A stretch of DNA of 64,000 nucleotides from Ceratobasidium sp. AG-K. Taxonomy: Eukaryota > Basidiomycota > Agaricomycetes > Cantharellales > Ceratobasidiaceae. The position numbers and the translations under genes were made by a program. Each line of letters starts with the position of its first letter. The first letter of the stretch is position 1. Below the pieces are notes generated by a model. The model saw nothing but the letters and a program-made list of their open reading frames with translations, did no database searches and was not told the DNA's origin. Positions 1 to 13,083 of this stretch are shown here, piece by piece. Where the stretch lies: assembly GCA_037039685.1 (NCBI GenBank), contig JAWNGF010000010.1, forward strand, positions 1,736,001 through 1,800,000, in the 5' to 3' direction.

Positions 1-1990
1 CACCCAATTCGCACGCTCGAACATAGTTTGCCCAATCCACGCGCAGAGGGAGGTCACCGGGATCGACATGATCAAACACCTCGAGGTGAGGCCGGTTTAA
101 GGCAACTCGCCGGCCCACCATGGGGGTATGAGGTGGAGCGTGCCCGATAACCTCGCCGGTATCGAACAGGACGTAGAAGGAGTCGATCTTCCGATTCGAT
201 GCGGGTCGCGTAGTGGTTATCCTCCACACCTCGTTGGGTACGACTTCTTCCGCTCCAACGACCGTCGTATCGAGCCATTTGCGCGCTGGAGATGGATCTT
301 GGTGTCTTTTGGCGAGCGTGAATACCACTCGGGTGGAGACGAATCGGAGGGCGACGGTCGTTTGGCGCTCATCGTCCGGGCTTGTCCACATTCTCCAGCT
401 CAGTGGGTCGTGCGTTACTCCTAATATTTTCCTAGCCTCTTCGTGGGCACTGAAGAACCGTCCCAACCATGTCCGTTGAAAGGTATCACGCCGCTCGGCT
501 GCTTCTTGTCGCCGGGCTTGAAGGTACGCCCACATACTCGTCATCCGAGGTTCTTTGATGTTTGTTCGGACGACTTCGAGGCGTTTGCCGGAAAAGTCAC
601 GAATGAGTGTGTGCGTAGCGGAGAGATGTACTAGGAGGCTTGTTATTTCTAGATGCCTTGTGACATGTCAAAACTCACCGGCATATCTCCACGCTCGAGA
701 CACTCTGGTACAAAGTGCCAAAATGCTTGAGTCGGATATACCACTAAATGCAACGCTCATCCGTTCGGCTTCACGTCGACGTGCCATCGACGGCGGTAGC
801 GAAATTCGGGGAAACGAGGTGCATGGCGGGCGTGACGGAAAGTCGAGGCTTTTATCGATGACAAGAGGGACGCGTTCGTCCTGGCTATGGATATTCGCAA
901 CTGGAGGCTTAAGTGGGCTCGTGCGAGGAGGGTGGAGAATGGTGGGTGCTTTGAATGTTTGTGGCTTGTAGGTCTGTGGCTTTCGAGCTGGAGCACTTAA
1001 TCGAGAGGTGCTTGTTGAGTGGTTTGGGGAGTCCGAGGTTGGGTCGTGTGTCGCATAGTTTGTCGTGTCTTGTAACAGGGGAGGTTTAGGAGGAGCGGGG
1101 CGCGTTGGGGCAGGCAGAGTTGGGCGAGACTCAGTCACCAACTTGGGACCAGTGGGAAGGCGCCTCGATGGTGAAGATTGTCTTGCGTTAGGCGCTATGG
1201 GAGGGCTCGTGATGATGGGGATGGCCGTTTCCGTACTGGCATGCAACTCGGCTGGCGCCGGTCTTGAGGAGCCTGCACCCAAACGCGATTTCGTCGTTAC
1301 TGGCGAAGGTTCAGGTAGTATGACCGACGATGCGTCACCCCGAGTACCCGACCGAGCCACTACCGGAGCTTCTCGCGAAATGGCACTATTCACCTTTTGT
1401 GTCGTCTTCACCCCGCCGTCCTGTTTTCCTCTTCTTTAATATGCAGCAAGGTTTGATGGAATTATTGCTCACCGCTATTGTCCTTTGCTTCTTGGCCGCC
1501 TTCTCATCTCCATTTTTCTTTGGTCGTTTTTTGGTATTGACTTTTGCCGCATTTGTATCGTCCGTTGTTACCTCTGGAACCTGCTTCGCGGTACTCTCCG
1601 CCGGTACTGCCAACTCTTTAACACTACTTGATAGCTCTTCCGCCAGCCCGGTAGCCTCTCCTATTATACTACCTGGAATTGGCTGAATGTATGCGCGCGT
1701 AAAACGCAGTTTGAGCCACCTCGTGCCCTCATCCAAGGAAACGACTGCCATACCTGTGCCCCAGTATGCGATTCTCCTGAATTATCATCAGCACTCGAGG
1801 CCCCAGCCACTGAGGCCCTGTTCAAGAACCATATAAATCAAGCACCAATATTCTCGAAGGAGACTACACCTCACAAGAGTCTACCAATCAAGAACTGCTT
1901 TGAGAGCTTCGAGTAACCGGATAGCTTCAGCTCCTTGCATCTGGCTTTGAGCTGTGCTATGTTTAGTTTCGATAAAGTTGTGGCGTCCAT
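1..1990 (-). CDS. SAP-domain protein, 3' end beyond the window
   Basis: Five exons join in phase: 1990-1875, 1817-1754, 1682-1394, 1299-679 and 630 to the window edge, with introns of 57, 71, 94 and 48 bp. Residues 4-38 read as a SAP motif (LSKLNIAQLKARCKELKL followed by GYSKLSKQFLIGRLL), a helix-turn-helix that binds scaffold or AT-rich DNA, so a chromatin or nuclear role is likely. A Lys/Arg-rich stretch follows (KKRPKKNG, KKRKTGRR; probable nuclear localisation), then about 200 residues rich in Pro, Ser and Thr, then a folded-looking C-terminal part with many Trp and Arg (WLGRFFSAHEEARKILGV, FYVLFDTGEVIGHAPP) that I do not recognise. The start is the first ATG before the SAP motif. Without the C-terminus the exact function stays open. 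The exon joins are inferred from splice consensus and frame. Confidence 0.6.
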
Positions 1991-3339
1991 TTCCCCTCGC
2001 TACGCGCTTAGTCGGGGTGAGAGTCAGAATAGTTGATCCCCTGCAGAACATCGACGATCGTTTATACCAAATTAGTTGGTCATGATCACCATCACGCCAA
2101 TCAGTCCATTCGTCCAGCTCATGTCCTTACTTGACAGCCGCCCAAAAACTTATTTACACAGCATCCTCGCGTTTCTGGTTCTTTGGGCTACTTCGTGGGT
2201 ATTGTTTATAGTTTTAACACGCATTCGTGTTCAGTCAAGCAAGGATACATTTCGTACGATACGTGATACAAATAACTCAAGAGGTGACTCTAGGTGACCC
2301 TAGCCCTCACTTGTGGGGGCAATTACTGCAGGTGCAGCTATGAAAATGACAATTGGTTAGGATCTGTTGAGGGTAGTAGGGGTAATAACGCCTGCCTCTG
2401 GCCACAATTGCAGCTACCGCTGGTAGAACAGCCGCAGTCACCAGCGTAGTTCTTGAGTTCAAAGCTGGAGGTCATCATCTGACGGAAGCGTTTAGTTAGC
2501 AACTACCACAAACTCAGTACGAACTTGGTTGCTCACCTTTGTATAGTGTATCTAGGATTTAGAGATGAGTGTGGATGTGGATGGCCTGGCGGGAGCCATG
2601 GGTTTAAATACCTGCCTATTCCCATGGGAGTCCCCCGAAAACTTGTTGGAGCCTCGCCAACGCCAGGCGGATCCTCCAGGTTGACATCACGAGGTCCCAC
2701 CAGCCACACGTAATCTGCCTTTTTAGGCAGAGAGCGAGCTTCCATCCGAATTGTGGCCCTAGATCATTTTAATATTACGCCCCAGATTACGTCCTCAGTC
2801 AACAGCCCTCGCCTATATGCGGATTTTGTCAATGCTCTCCAATAAAGATTCGGTCGAGATATCCTATCAGATCTACTGCAACGTGTATCTTGCACTAATT
2901 CCCCTGTCTCTGAGAATTTAGTGTCCGCCGTGGGTGGTCTAGACAACCCGGATGCGAACAAACGACGAACATGTGTCCACTTGGCAAGTACGCCTGCAGT
3001 TATCCTTGCTCATTTCGACCTATCTTTAACGTCGTAGGCATCGTGATTTCTAGCTTGGGAGGTTGGCCCTCAGGTGGAGCATCTGAATCGTTGCTTTCCT
3101 TCAGGAGTTCAACCAGGCTCCCTTCCTGGAACTGATTCTGCTGCGAGAAGCAAAATCTGAGGTCGAGTCAACTATGCCCGTAACTAGAACCTCGGTCCCA
3201 CTCCTGTCACCTTACAATCCGGGTAAATTTATGTGTTTTCGGAAAGTTACGTATAGTGGTTCTGTCGAATCCATGTGGCATATCTAAATTACCTGACGCG
3301 TGCATTGGATCTCTGAGTGACACTAGTTAAATAGCGTAC
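1991..3339. other. gene-poor stretch, nothing recognised
   Basis: No open frame here carries a motif I recognise. The longest is a 73-codon plus-strand frame at 2076-2297 with one hydrophobic stretch (HSILAFLVLWATSWVLFIVL). It could be a single-pass peptide, but it has no supporting features and I do not call it a gene. The part nearest 1990 must hold the promoter of the SAP gene. Confidence 0.4.
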
Positions 3340-3800
3340 TATGCAGTTGAAACGTCCGCCATGTTTTGTAACAGGTAGGGTTGAGGAGGGACAGTGCGCT
3401 TTTGAACTGCTTTATCGGTATGAAAGCCTGTTGTTGAATATTGTATGAGGTAGCTCAGGGATAGAATGGTCTGGTTCTATCAACACCTGAAATAGGTGGC
3501 ACTAACCTCGGGCAAGTCGGGCCTAGACTCGTTTCGTCGTCACTGGCGGACTCAAAGATCCGAAGGTGGCCAATGACACCCTCCTCCGGCGCTTGAATGT
3601 GTTTTTTTTTTTGTGCAACGCGCGATATTTCAGCCGTTAACCGTACCTTTTTGACAGTGCTATGTTTCGTCTACTCTAGTTGCATGGTAGTTCCTCCTTT
3701 GATATACATATATAATGAGATCAGCCAGATGTATGCGCGCGAAGCACAGACCGGGAAACCTCACAGCTCCAACCAAAAAGTGGAATCCTATTTACAGGAC
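3340..3800 (-). pseudogene. probable decayed copy of part of the SAP-domain gene
   Basis: Short patches match the body of the SAP gene in the same order and orientation. TGTAACAGG with AGGAGG near 3366 resembles 1072-1095. TTTCGTCGTCACTGGCG near 3530-3547 resembles 1289-1304. GTATGCGCGCG with a following CAG near 3731 resembles 1689-1706. Between the patches the sequence has diverged and is full of stops and indels, including a run of T at 3602-3612. Spacing is compressed compared with the source. This is read by eye, so the call is tentative. Confidence 0.4.
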
Positions 3801-6800
3801 CCGTCCTAGCACACGAACCCTCAACAGGAATCTGATCGCCTGGTGTCCTGGAGACTAAAGCCTTATTCACAAATTCTACTGAACGAGAGTAAAACACTTT
3901 GTGGGCTGGAACTCACGCAATATTGCTTGGAATGCTTAGAACGGACAAATGTCTTGAATCGCGTTTACTAGGTTTGAAAATTTGGCAGTATCCATTTTTC
4001 TAAGGCCCGCCGAAGGCTTAAGCTTGCTCAGCCATTCGAAGCAACGTCCGAAACATATGAGCTCTTTCTCGAACACGAGCATCTAGACTGCTTAACCGGA
4101 CCTACCAAATATAGACAGGCCATTTGTTCAGCTTAAGGTAGCGATTCATAGGCCAACGGCTATTTTTTTACGTGACATTCCCGAGATAATAGTGCTCACA
4201 TGGCTCTACCAGGATTGCTTTATGATAGGACGTCTCTGATTATTTGCATGCATGTACAACACTAATAGATTAGCCCGGGGCGCGAAAATGACGCAAATAC
4301 AACTCGGAATTGCTAGGAGGCGTACATGTGTGCCCAAGGCTGCAAGTTTGCATCTCGAGTTGATGTTCCGAAAGCCCCTAACGACTACTCGGCAAATTCA
4401 CTAATTTCATGAAAGTCATATTCCATCGAAGTGCCAATCACAAAATTCAACACAGAAAATTTCTGCTATAAAAACTCGGTAAACTTCTTCGGTGTTACAG
4501 GTATAGAGTATGCCTTCTGAAAGTGTGACATTGAGCCCCCAGGCATCAGGTCAGGATCAATTTCTAGTCCAGCTCCGAACCCGCCAGTCCAAACTTGCCC
4601 AAAGCTTTCGTGATGATAAAAGAGGGCACATACCCGCACCGCTTATTGAAATATCACCTACCATGGCCGGTGATTTATGGTCCCGCAATCCAAGCTTACC
4701 GGCAGCATGCCTCCGTAAAGACCATATAGATGTGTTGACCGGACCACAGATGTTGATCGGGCGAGAGTGCGGGGGCAGCCGTATATCACGCGCGCCTAGA
4801 GTCGGGGTTGAATTTATGGCATGGACGGCATTTATGTACACATTCTCTGATCGAAATAGTGGTTTTATGCGTTGTTGGTACTGGAATTCGCTCGGCGCAA
4901 GGTCCGCCCTTAATTATACCAACGCCGCCAACAGTGACGCTAAGGCGATTTCCATACAAGGCGCGCATGGCCATAGGTATTCAGATCCCCTTCGGTTCTC
5001 GAAGCACAGTGGCTAAACGCGTTTTCGCCGGGCATTGATCGTACCGACGAAGCAGCACGAGGCCATAAGTGGCCGACAGGTTTGCGCAGGTTAGATACTT
5101 ATAAGCGCTGGTCCGCTTTGGTCTCGGAACAAAGGACACTTTGGACCCAGTGCGTCCAATTGCCGGCGGCGACCTGTTTTGTTTGTGCCGGGTTGGAATA
5201 ACAGGACACGCCGGCGCACGGCAGGCACCAAGTCTGGAGCCAAGGGCTGATCGCCCCTGGATGATATGCAGTATCTGGGAGTACAGGCACATCTTAAATC
5301 TAAGCGTAACGTCGTCAAGGTACCAAATTGACATTTGAGGATGCTTTGAGTACTCCTCGGAACGTTCAACACACACGTTGTTCGACCCCAGTTCAGGTAC
5401 AATTCAAACAGACTCAACTAGTCCACAAGCAGAGGCCCAGTAGGCTCCTTGTGACAATATCTAAATAAGTGTGACCACAGGCTGCATTGTTTACGGTGTG
5501 GACATGCGGCTTGCTTGATATGCCTTGTGTTTGCTCCGGTTTGTTCTTTTGAACTGTCACAGACTGACGATCGTCTAGGCGCCCAGCGGCCCTCCACAAA
5601 GCAAGACTTTTCCGCGCGTTGTGGTCCTCAAAGCAGCCGGTCCGTGATTTGAAGGAATGCGTATTATACTTTCCGAAAGTTACACGGACCCACGCACAAA
5701 CAAACGCCCAACAAGCGAGGAACAGTGGCCCCACGACTGCTGGAGCTTGTTTAGCTATCTTTCAGCGTGCGTCTCCCAGAACGTGCAAGGTTTATCGTGG
5801 ATTATAAGATTCACATCGGGCTTTTCATAAAGCTCAACGTTTCGGCAATATCCACGTCCTTGCCGCACATCAATCACTTCGTGTGCAGCTAGAACCGCCG
5901 GACCTGAGTATCCTGTTCGGTTTAATGAAGGGGACCAGCTCTCCAAGGACCTCCCCCACACGTGCCTGTGTACAAATGACGATAAAGGCCGACTAGAAAA
6001 TTCCAAACAAACGTGCAAATCGCATTGTCTGCAAGCAAGCTGTCATTCAGTTGGCGGTCCCGGGTATTCACTCATAATCAATAAAATCAAGCGCTGAGCA
6101 GCGGAAGTCGAAAGGACGCTAATCACATTTCGAAGGTCGGGTTCTGCTTGAGCATGTGGGAGAAAGTCTTGTTCGCGCCGGAATACCTTCATTACTGGAC
6201 CGTGCCGCCTCCCTGAATAGGAGAGACCAGTCGGGACGAGAGTTCGATCATCGAGGCTGAATTGTATACTGATGGCCATCCCCAAAACTCAATGGCTGCG
6301 CTTAATTAATAATCGACTCGTGTTCAGGAGAGTGACGTTCTGTCACAGGTTCATTTTTGTCTCTCACAGATGTCTTCGATATACATATGGCGAGGCATAG
6401 ACTCGGTTTGTAAATCTTATCGATGCTCTTGCGCAAACGAAGCAAGAAGACGGCCGTGAGTCGACGGGTAATTTTCGGCAGCCCATGCGGCCATCGAAAT
6501 GGGCGTTCAGTACCGGCGGCCTGAGTGCCGGTTTTGGATCGATCGACACGAGGATCGGTCCGGTCACACTGATAACACACACAGAGTTCACAAACCCGTA
6601 TATTCCAAGGGCGTACGGCCTTGCAAATGTTACGCTGATCAATGTTGACATGCCCGACCAAAATGTTCCTGAAATGACAATTCAACCAGGGACTAGTGTC
6701 CAGAAAACAAAGAAAATTTCTGCCGGGGCCGAAAACTGTCAAACCAACCCCGAAATTGCGTGCTCTGGGTGGATTTTCTTGAGGTAAAACAACCGAGCGG

Positions 6801-8429
6801 GTCTGGGTTGTGTGGGGTAAAAGCGAGGCGATACAGATCTGCCCGAAGTGGATGAAATCTGCCTGGTGCAAACGTGCGACGGATCTGAGCGAGCATTTTC
6901 ATCGCCAGGCTGTGGCCTCATATGGGCGTCTATCACCGGTTTTAGTGCTTTTAGGTTGACTATCGTTTTGCCGGTATTCGTACCTAGTAACAGGGGCGTC
7001 GGGTCACTGCCTGTCACCATGCGCTGCGCCGCAGAAAGTCGTATTTTCAACCATTTCGTGTCGAGGCGAAATACGCGGCCTGTGTGAATATTTACGACGT
7101 GATGAATTAGCTGAGCTCGAACGATGCTAAACTTTCCTAAGCATGGGGTTATTCGCTATGTTTCTGAAAATGAACGGAGCGCTATGAGGTTGACTGACGC
7201 ATTTATTTGCCTCGCTCGATATACACGAGGCTGTCAAGATCATGAGGAGAGCCTAGGGAGCTTGGCTTGATATGGCCTATCCGACGGAGGTGCTAGGCTC
7301 TAGGATTCAAGCTAGCGAGCATGCGTGTAGTTTCGACAGGACTGACGCTATAGTAGGGTCCCGTCGACGTCGTTGACGTAGTCGATCAAAAAGTCGGGAT
7401 CAAAGTGTATGCGGCTTCATGGAAGTTCGTCGGCGAATATTAGCGCAAATTTTCTAGTCGCTATCGAGTCGGTTGTGACGCCATTGTTGTGGACTGTGGT
7501 GGTCAATAGCAAGTTCAGTACTATCCGCTCAATCCTAGACGAGTACTATGTACCAAGCAAATGTGGGGCCGTCGGTTTAGCCAAGGCTCAGACATATGTA
7601 GGTATAATTGATTGTCGAAGGCGTTGGGAGCCGTTCCGTGGAGATTACTACGAGTTTGGGCAGTGGGAGCCTCCTATCTGTCAATGTCCATAATCTGGGA
7701 GTAAATCCAATATATTCATGGAGCTACGAGTGTGAAGAAGAAGGTAGTGGGGCTTGACTTTTACCGTTGGATTTTAAGCAATTTTGCTGAAACCTTAGAT
7801 TATAACTTCCTAAACGGTTGATGCTATGACGGCATGTTCTGTCCACGGCCAAGATCGACCTCGAGGGGTGGGGCCATAGAGTGTTCGACGAGTAGAGAAG
7901 TCCTGGGTAATGAGGTGGCGCATGGTTCGTTGTCAAGTGCGGGGCACGTATGTGGCTCGCAAGCGATACGGCCGGTGGATTAGATTTACGGGCGGAACAG
8001 GTCGGGGACGATGGGTTAAATGAGAAATGTGTCCTAGACGAGTCGTTCGGGTGAGAAATGGGGCGGGCGTCATGTGCACATATATGCGAGGGAAGAATGA
8101 CGTGGGATGATGAAGGAGGGCTATATGCATAGATACTATCGTGCGATAGCACTCCCAATCGCAGGACAGTTCACACGTGGGCAGCCACAGCGCAGGGCCC
8201 GACACGGAGTGGTCACGCTAGAAGCGCCGAGGGTGACATCACCGAGTAGCCGGGAAGCTGAATCAGCACGCTGAAAGGAGATGACCAGGGTCCATTAGGG
8301 TCTGCTGCCTGACGATCGAGTCGTGGTTCGGGACAGCTGGAATGGGCTGGTGGTCTGTTCTCTGTTCGCGACGACATATAATCAACCCGGCGCTGGCTGC
8401 CTCTCACGGTTTGGCCCCCGACGACGACA
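3801..8429. other. 4.6 kb without a recognisable gene
   Basis: Several frames of 100-190 codons occur on both strands between about 4500 and 7050 (168 codons at 4510-5016 plus; 189 codons at 6302-6871 minus). They overlap each other and carry no motif or credible splice pattern. Around 7350-7560 on the minus strand two short pieces look coding-like (one ends FADELP-stop, one reads FDPDFLIDYVNDVDGTLL-stop) but lie in different frames, suggesting gene debris. A Ser/Pro/His-rich minus-strand frame at 7724-8158 has no supporting feature. The last few hundred bases probably contain the RhoGEF promoter. Confidence 0.35.
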
Positions 8430-11400
8430 ATGATGATGAACCGACCGACGGCCGCGGTCATTCAGCGTGCCAACTCGCTGCAGGCGTCGGACACTTCACA
8501 CACCTCAGCGTCGACCAGCACGTCGCATACGTCCAACACGAGCGCCTCCACAACACCGTCCAAGGCCTCGCCTGTGTCGAGCATTGGCGAGAGCCTGTCA
8601 GATGCCAAGGTCCTATCTATCCCCCCCGCGCGCCCCGCTCGGCCCCTCCCCGTCCCCCCCTCGAATGCGCTGACATCTACAAGCACTCTGAAGCTGACAC
8701 ACCAAGAGTCGCAGAGCACGATTGGCAAGTCCAAGTCGGGCTCTGTGCAGCTGCAGCCCCCACCACGCAAGGCCCGCTCACCCCCGTCTTCATTTCCATC
8801 CCGCGTTTCCGACGACAACCAGTGGGTGTCCATCTCGCTGATGCCCGTCGACGAGCGCTCCGACCACAGTGAGTTGAATATTCTGCAGAATTTGTTGTTG
8901 CGCCCTGCGTCTGATAATCGGCCTCGTTGCAGATGAGCGCTTGCCGGATGCGCCGCCCCGGCCCAACCACAAGCGGTCTGCCTCGGCCGACCCGACTCCG
9001 GCTACGAAGCCCAAGTTTCCAAAACACACGACCCGAACTACCGCAGTGCCCAGCCGCACAGGCGACAAGTCCCTTCCCCGCCTTCCCGACGTTCAACCCC
9101 TCCAACAGCGACAGCCCGACGCCTCGTGGAAACTCGAGTTTCGCGGCATGGTCAAACTTGTCCGATGGGTCTCGCGTCGAGATAAGCGCGCTAATGTTGA
9201 GAATGAGCGTGTTGATGGCGTGCTCAACGAAAAGGAGCCGACCCAGGAGCGGAGGGGATACTCTATTGGGTCGCTGGGTAGGAAGAGCCGGGATGAATAT
9301 AGGCCGGCCCTCGGTGACGAGGCCAAGGAGGTCAGCAAGAGGCGATTGACCAAGTCAAACCCAGGCTTGTTTGGACGTAACAGCTCCGAACTCAAGAAAC
9401 AGCCAAGCACTGAGCTTGGCAAACGCTCCAGTCGACGGGCCGCGTCGGATGCCGCTCAAAAGGCAATGGACCTGCCTGCAAAGACGAGCGTCGAACTTGG
9501 CCGAAAATCAACACACCGAGCCCGGTCGAGCGCCGAGCTCGGAATGGCTCCAAACGCCGGTGGGGTCTTCATCCCCGAAGTGCCCCTCGCTGTTTCATCC
9601 CCCGTTCTGAGTGCCTTTGCCCCCCTGCCTCAACCGAGCGCTGGCTTGCCGGTTCCTCTTGATCCATTGCCTCACTTGCGTACATCTACGTCATCTTCAG
9701 CCGCTCCGGCGTTACTGACTCAAACCACTACCGTTACGCAAACTTCCGTCACAACCACCACAACGACAACCACAGTTTCCACATCGGCTGGTATTACGTC
9801 TTCGCCGTTCGCCGGGTCTAGCCTGTTCCCTTCAAACGTGCTCACTCCAGTTCTCGAAGGGCCGATATATCAATCTCCGCCTCCCATTGACACAGTCAAC
9901 GAGTTTCCATGGGTGGGCGTTGCTGTCAGTGGCGGCCTGTCGCCTGTTGGGAGCAATGCAGTTTCGTCAGCTGGGAGCATGGGTGGTGTTAGCATGTCTC
10001 CGGTAGTGAGCAGGATGTCTCCAGTTGAAGCGACCATGCTCGAGCCCCCCACGGCTTCGGGCTCCCCCATGTCTCTTTCGCCCTTGTCTGGTACAGTGTC
10101 CCCGTTGATGTCAGCTTCAGCCTCGCCCTTGATGTCCAACGCAACCTCGCCATTCATCTCACACACGACATCACCGCTCCTGTTGGCCAACGCGCACTTG
10201 TCTGAAACAGCCTATGCTCCACCCAACGTGTCTTCGGTTGACACGCAGGCCATGAGCTCAGGGACGAGCTATGCAACTGCACGCTCGAATAGGACTAGCG
10301 TCTGTGGGCAGGTGAGCCTAGTTCATTTTGTATTAGCGTTTATTTTCGTCGAGTGTGGGGGAATTCATTTGGGAGTGGCGTTGGGGACACGGATCTGATT
10401 TCAGCCTCTTCCAGGTCGACACGGTTCGGTATGCTGCGACGGATCTTGGGCATGGGACCGACCCTCGGTTCGAAGTGCAATACACGCAATTCGCGCGCTT
10501 CTCCGCAGCGGCCACCGACCTTGGACACGGCACGTCGACCCGGGCTACTTCACCCACCCCGTCGGACCGATTTGCTTTTTCGGATGACGCACATGGGCAA
10601 GGGATCCTTCGCGCCCTGTCGACCGCGGATCATTCTGATGCGCCCTTGCCAATGCCCCGGCGGCCGTTTATGGCCGCCCGCGACTCGAGCGGCAGTGTGA
10701 CGTTTGATGACAGTAGCGCCCAGTCGAGTCCCAAGATTGGCGGGCGGCGCAAGATGATGACCATGAGCGCCTCGGACGTGGGGCATGGTATGCGCACGTT
10801 TGCGCCGCCCCCGCCGCATCAGGTCCAACGAAGTTCTTCGTCGTTGAGCATTGCCGGGCGGATCATGCGGACGCTGTCGATCGGGTCCAAGACCGCACTC
10901 GATAGCGAGACCGAGGGAAGCCGGACGACGCGCAAGTTGACGAGGCGGAAGATTGCATCGTCCCGGGCGAGTTCAACCCTGTCACTGTCGTTGGTGCCGA
11001 CCAATACCGGGGTTCCTCCCGTTCCGCCTCTTCCGCCGGGTATCTTGACCAATGGCCGGTACGCGAGCGAGCACGGGCACGAGAGTAATCTCGGACACGG
11101 GAGTCAGCTTGGCCATGGTCAGGCCGCGAGTGAGTGGGGTGCAAGTACGAGTGTGCTTGGCCATGGGAGCAACGGTGATCCGACGTCGCCTGTGCCTACC
11201 CGGCTCTCGTTTGCGACGACGCAGTCTGCGCCTTCGGGACTTGGCGGACGCAACAAGCTTGTCAAGAGGCGTCGGGATAGTGCTTCGCGCCCTCCTTCTG
11301 CTATTTCCGGACAAACGCTAGCGAGCTTGAACCTTGGCCGCGAAGTATCTCGAGAGGTGAGTACTCGTCGTTGCTGACTTGAGCAATCGCTGATGGGTTT

Positions 11401-12579
11401 GCAGCCTCCAAGGATCACCACTGAGTTTGTGCAGCTCCCGTTGTCGGATGACATGGTTATTAGCGCCGGCGGTACGACCGAGGATGGCCATTTGATGCCT
11501 CGTGAGTCTTGGCGTAGTCTGGTGACATTTATGTTGACAGTTGTGCAGCTCGCCCCGGTCTCCCACGCCGCACGTCTTCCCAACGCCGCTGGACGATTGC
11601 CGACATGGACGACGAAGAGTTTCTTCGTCAGCTCGAGGCTCGTCTCAGTGGCGTTGGCGGACTCCTTCGCCAGAGCCGCATGCTCGACGACTTTGCCATG
11701 GGCGTGAACCAAAGCGGGGCCGAGCTCGAAGACTACCGGGAATCCGAGACGGACGACAGCGTCGCCGAACGCGAGTGGATTCGTGTCCGCCGCGCGATGA
11801 TGTGTGTGCGCGAGATTGTGCGAACCGAAAAGAGCTACCTGAGACACTTGATCGGATTCCGCGACAGCGAGGTCAGTGTATTTCCTATTTCGGTTCAGCG
11901 GGTATTGAGATGTGTTTAGGATGCGAGCAACATGTCATCTATCTTGGCGGAGCATTTGCCTAGGTTGATTGAAACCTCGCGGATGTTTTGTAGTCTCCTC
12001 GAGGAGGACCCGTCTGCGTGGGGTGTGAGCCAGGCGTTTTTGGATGCCGAGGAACAGCTTGAGGCGACGCTTGTGCAATGGTCGAGCGTTGTGGGCGAGG
12101 TTATTTCGTCTCCCCACCACCGTACCGAGAGTCAAGCTACCAGCGAGGATGGCCACACGAGTAGTGCGGGCAGCGCGAGCGCGAGCTCTTCTTGGATTCG
12201 CCGACGCTCCGCCAATGCTGGCTCGGGTGGTCAGGCGTCGTTCCCACTCAACTTGGCGATGACCCCCGTCAACGCTGTCGCCAACAAGAACAAAAAGTCG
12301 ACTCGCGGGGTCAAGGGAAAGAGGTTCACCGAGCAGGACACCGTCATTGCACCTACCCAGCGGACGATTAGATATGTGATCATGTACCGAGGTAAATGCG
12401 CAGTTGCAGCTCGGTTGTTTATTTTTACTCACCTATTCTCGTCTGTAGAGCTTTTGCTCCACACTTCTCCTACCTCGGCATCGCGTAAGCATGTCGAACA
12501 GGCGCTGCAAGCTGCCACACGCATCGCGCGCAAGTGCGACGAGGCGCAAAACCACGCAGACCATATTCTTTCTCCGTGA
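8430..12579 (+). CDS. Dbl-homology (RhoGEF) domain protein, about 1260 residues
   Basis: Seven exons close exactly in phase: 8430-8868, 8933-10311, 10415-11356, 11405-11501, 11549-11871, 11920-12391 and 12449-12579. The C-terminal third carries a Dbl-homology fold. It begins at VREIVRTEKSYLRHL, the typical first helix of the domain, passes through ILAEHLPRLIETSRMF, and ends with RELLLHTSPT and a final helix ARKCDEAQNHADHIL. Such domains exchange nucleotide on Rho/Cdc42/Rac GTPases. No pleckstrin domain follows, which is unusual for the family. The N-terminal 850 residues are Ser/Thr/Pro-rich and low in complexity. Residues encoded at 10441-11170 repeat a short GHG motif (DLGHGT, NLGHGS, QLGHGQ). 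The first ATG of the run MMMNRP was chosen as start. The last three exons exist as a second, broken copy at about 29000-30033. Confidence 0.75.
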
Positions 12580-13083
12580 TGAAAACGACAACTCGGCTCC
12601 ATTCGGGTTTGTCCCAAGAAACTAGATACCATTTCACTGATCATTGGTCCTATGTACTTTTATCCTCTATGCAACCCCTGAACGCTCTGCCTGTTTCAAT
12701 CGGAGCACTTGTACTACTATCATTTTCTCGTTTTCAACCCCTGCATTTGGTCTCTCACTGCCATTTCTCATTCTATTTTATCCTACGCTTTCGCGTTTAG
12801 TCATTCTTTTCTGGGCACACATTCATTTCATTCTTGGATTGGTTGCATGAATCCATGTCTTCCTATACACGAGGCTTTGCATCTGCATCTACATTTCCTT
12901 GTATTGATCATGTCACTACTATCCCTCTGTTTACTTTCCTTGCTTCTGATCTTTGGGCTGCACTGTGGTTTCCGCTTGTCGGTGGCTAGGATCTGAATGT
13001 GCTTGGTTTATCGTGTTGAGGTTTATCGTAACCAAAATCAATTACATTTGTTCTACTACAGAGTGCTACATGATTAAGGGGCC
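12580..13083. other. convergent intergenic region
   Basis: This 0.5 kb lies between the stop of the RhoGEF gene and the stop of ALG9, which is read from the other strand. The plus strand is rich in T and CT runs, as expected of 3' untranslated and polyadenylation sequence. No gene is seen. Confidence 0.6.

Noticed and set aside
1065..1686. Plus-strand frames of about 120 codons, one with hydrophobic stretches
   Set aside because: They lie opposite exons 3 and 4 of the SAP-domain gene; the hydrophobic look comes from reading Lys/Glu codons in reverse.
4510..5016. 168-codon plus-strand frame as a gene
   Set aside because: It overlaps other frames of similar length on both strands and shows no family motif, signal or splice support.
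8462..9105. Minus-strand frames of 120-140 codons
   Set aside because: Antisense to RhoGEF exons 1 and 2, whose phases and splice sites close exactly on the plus strand.
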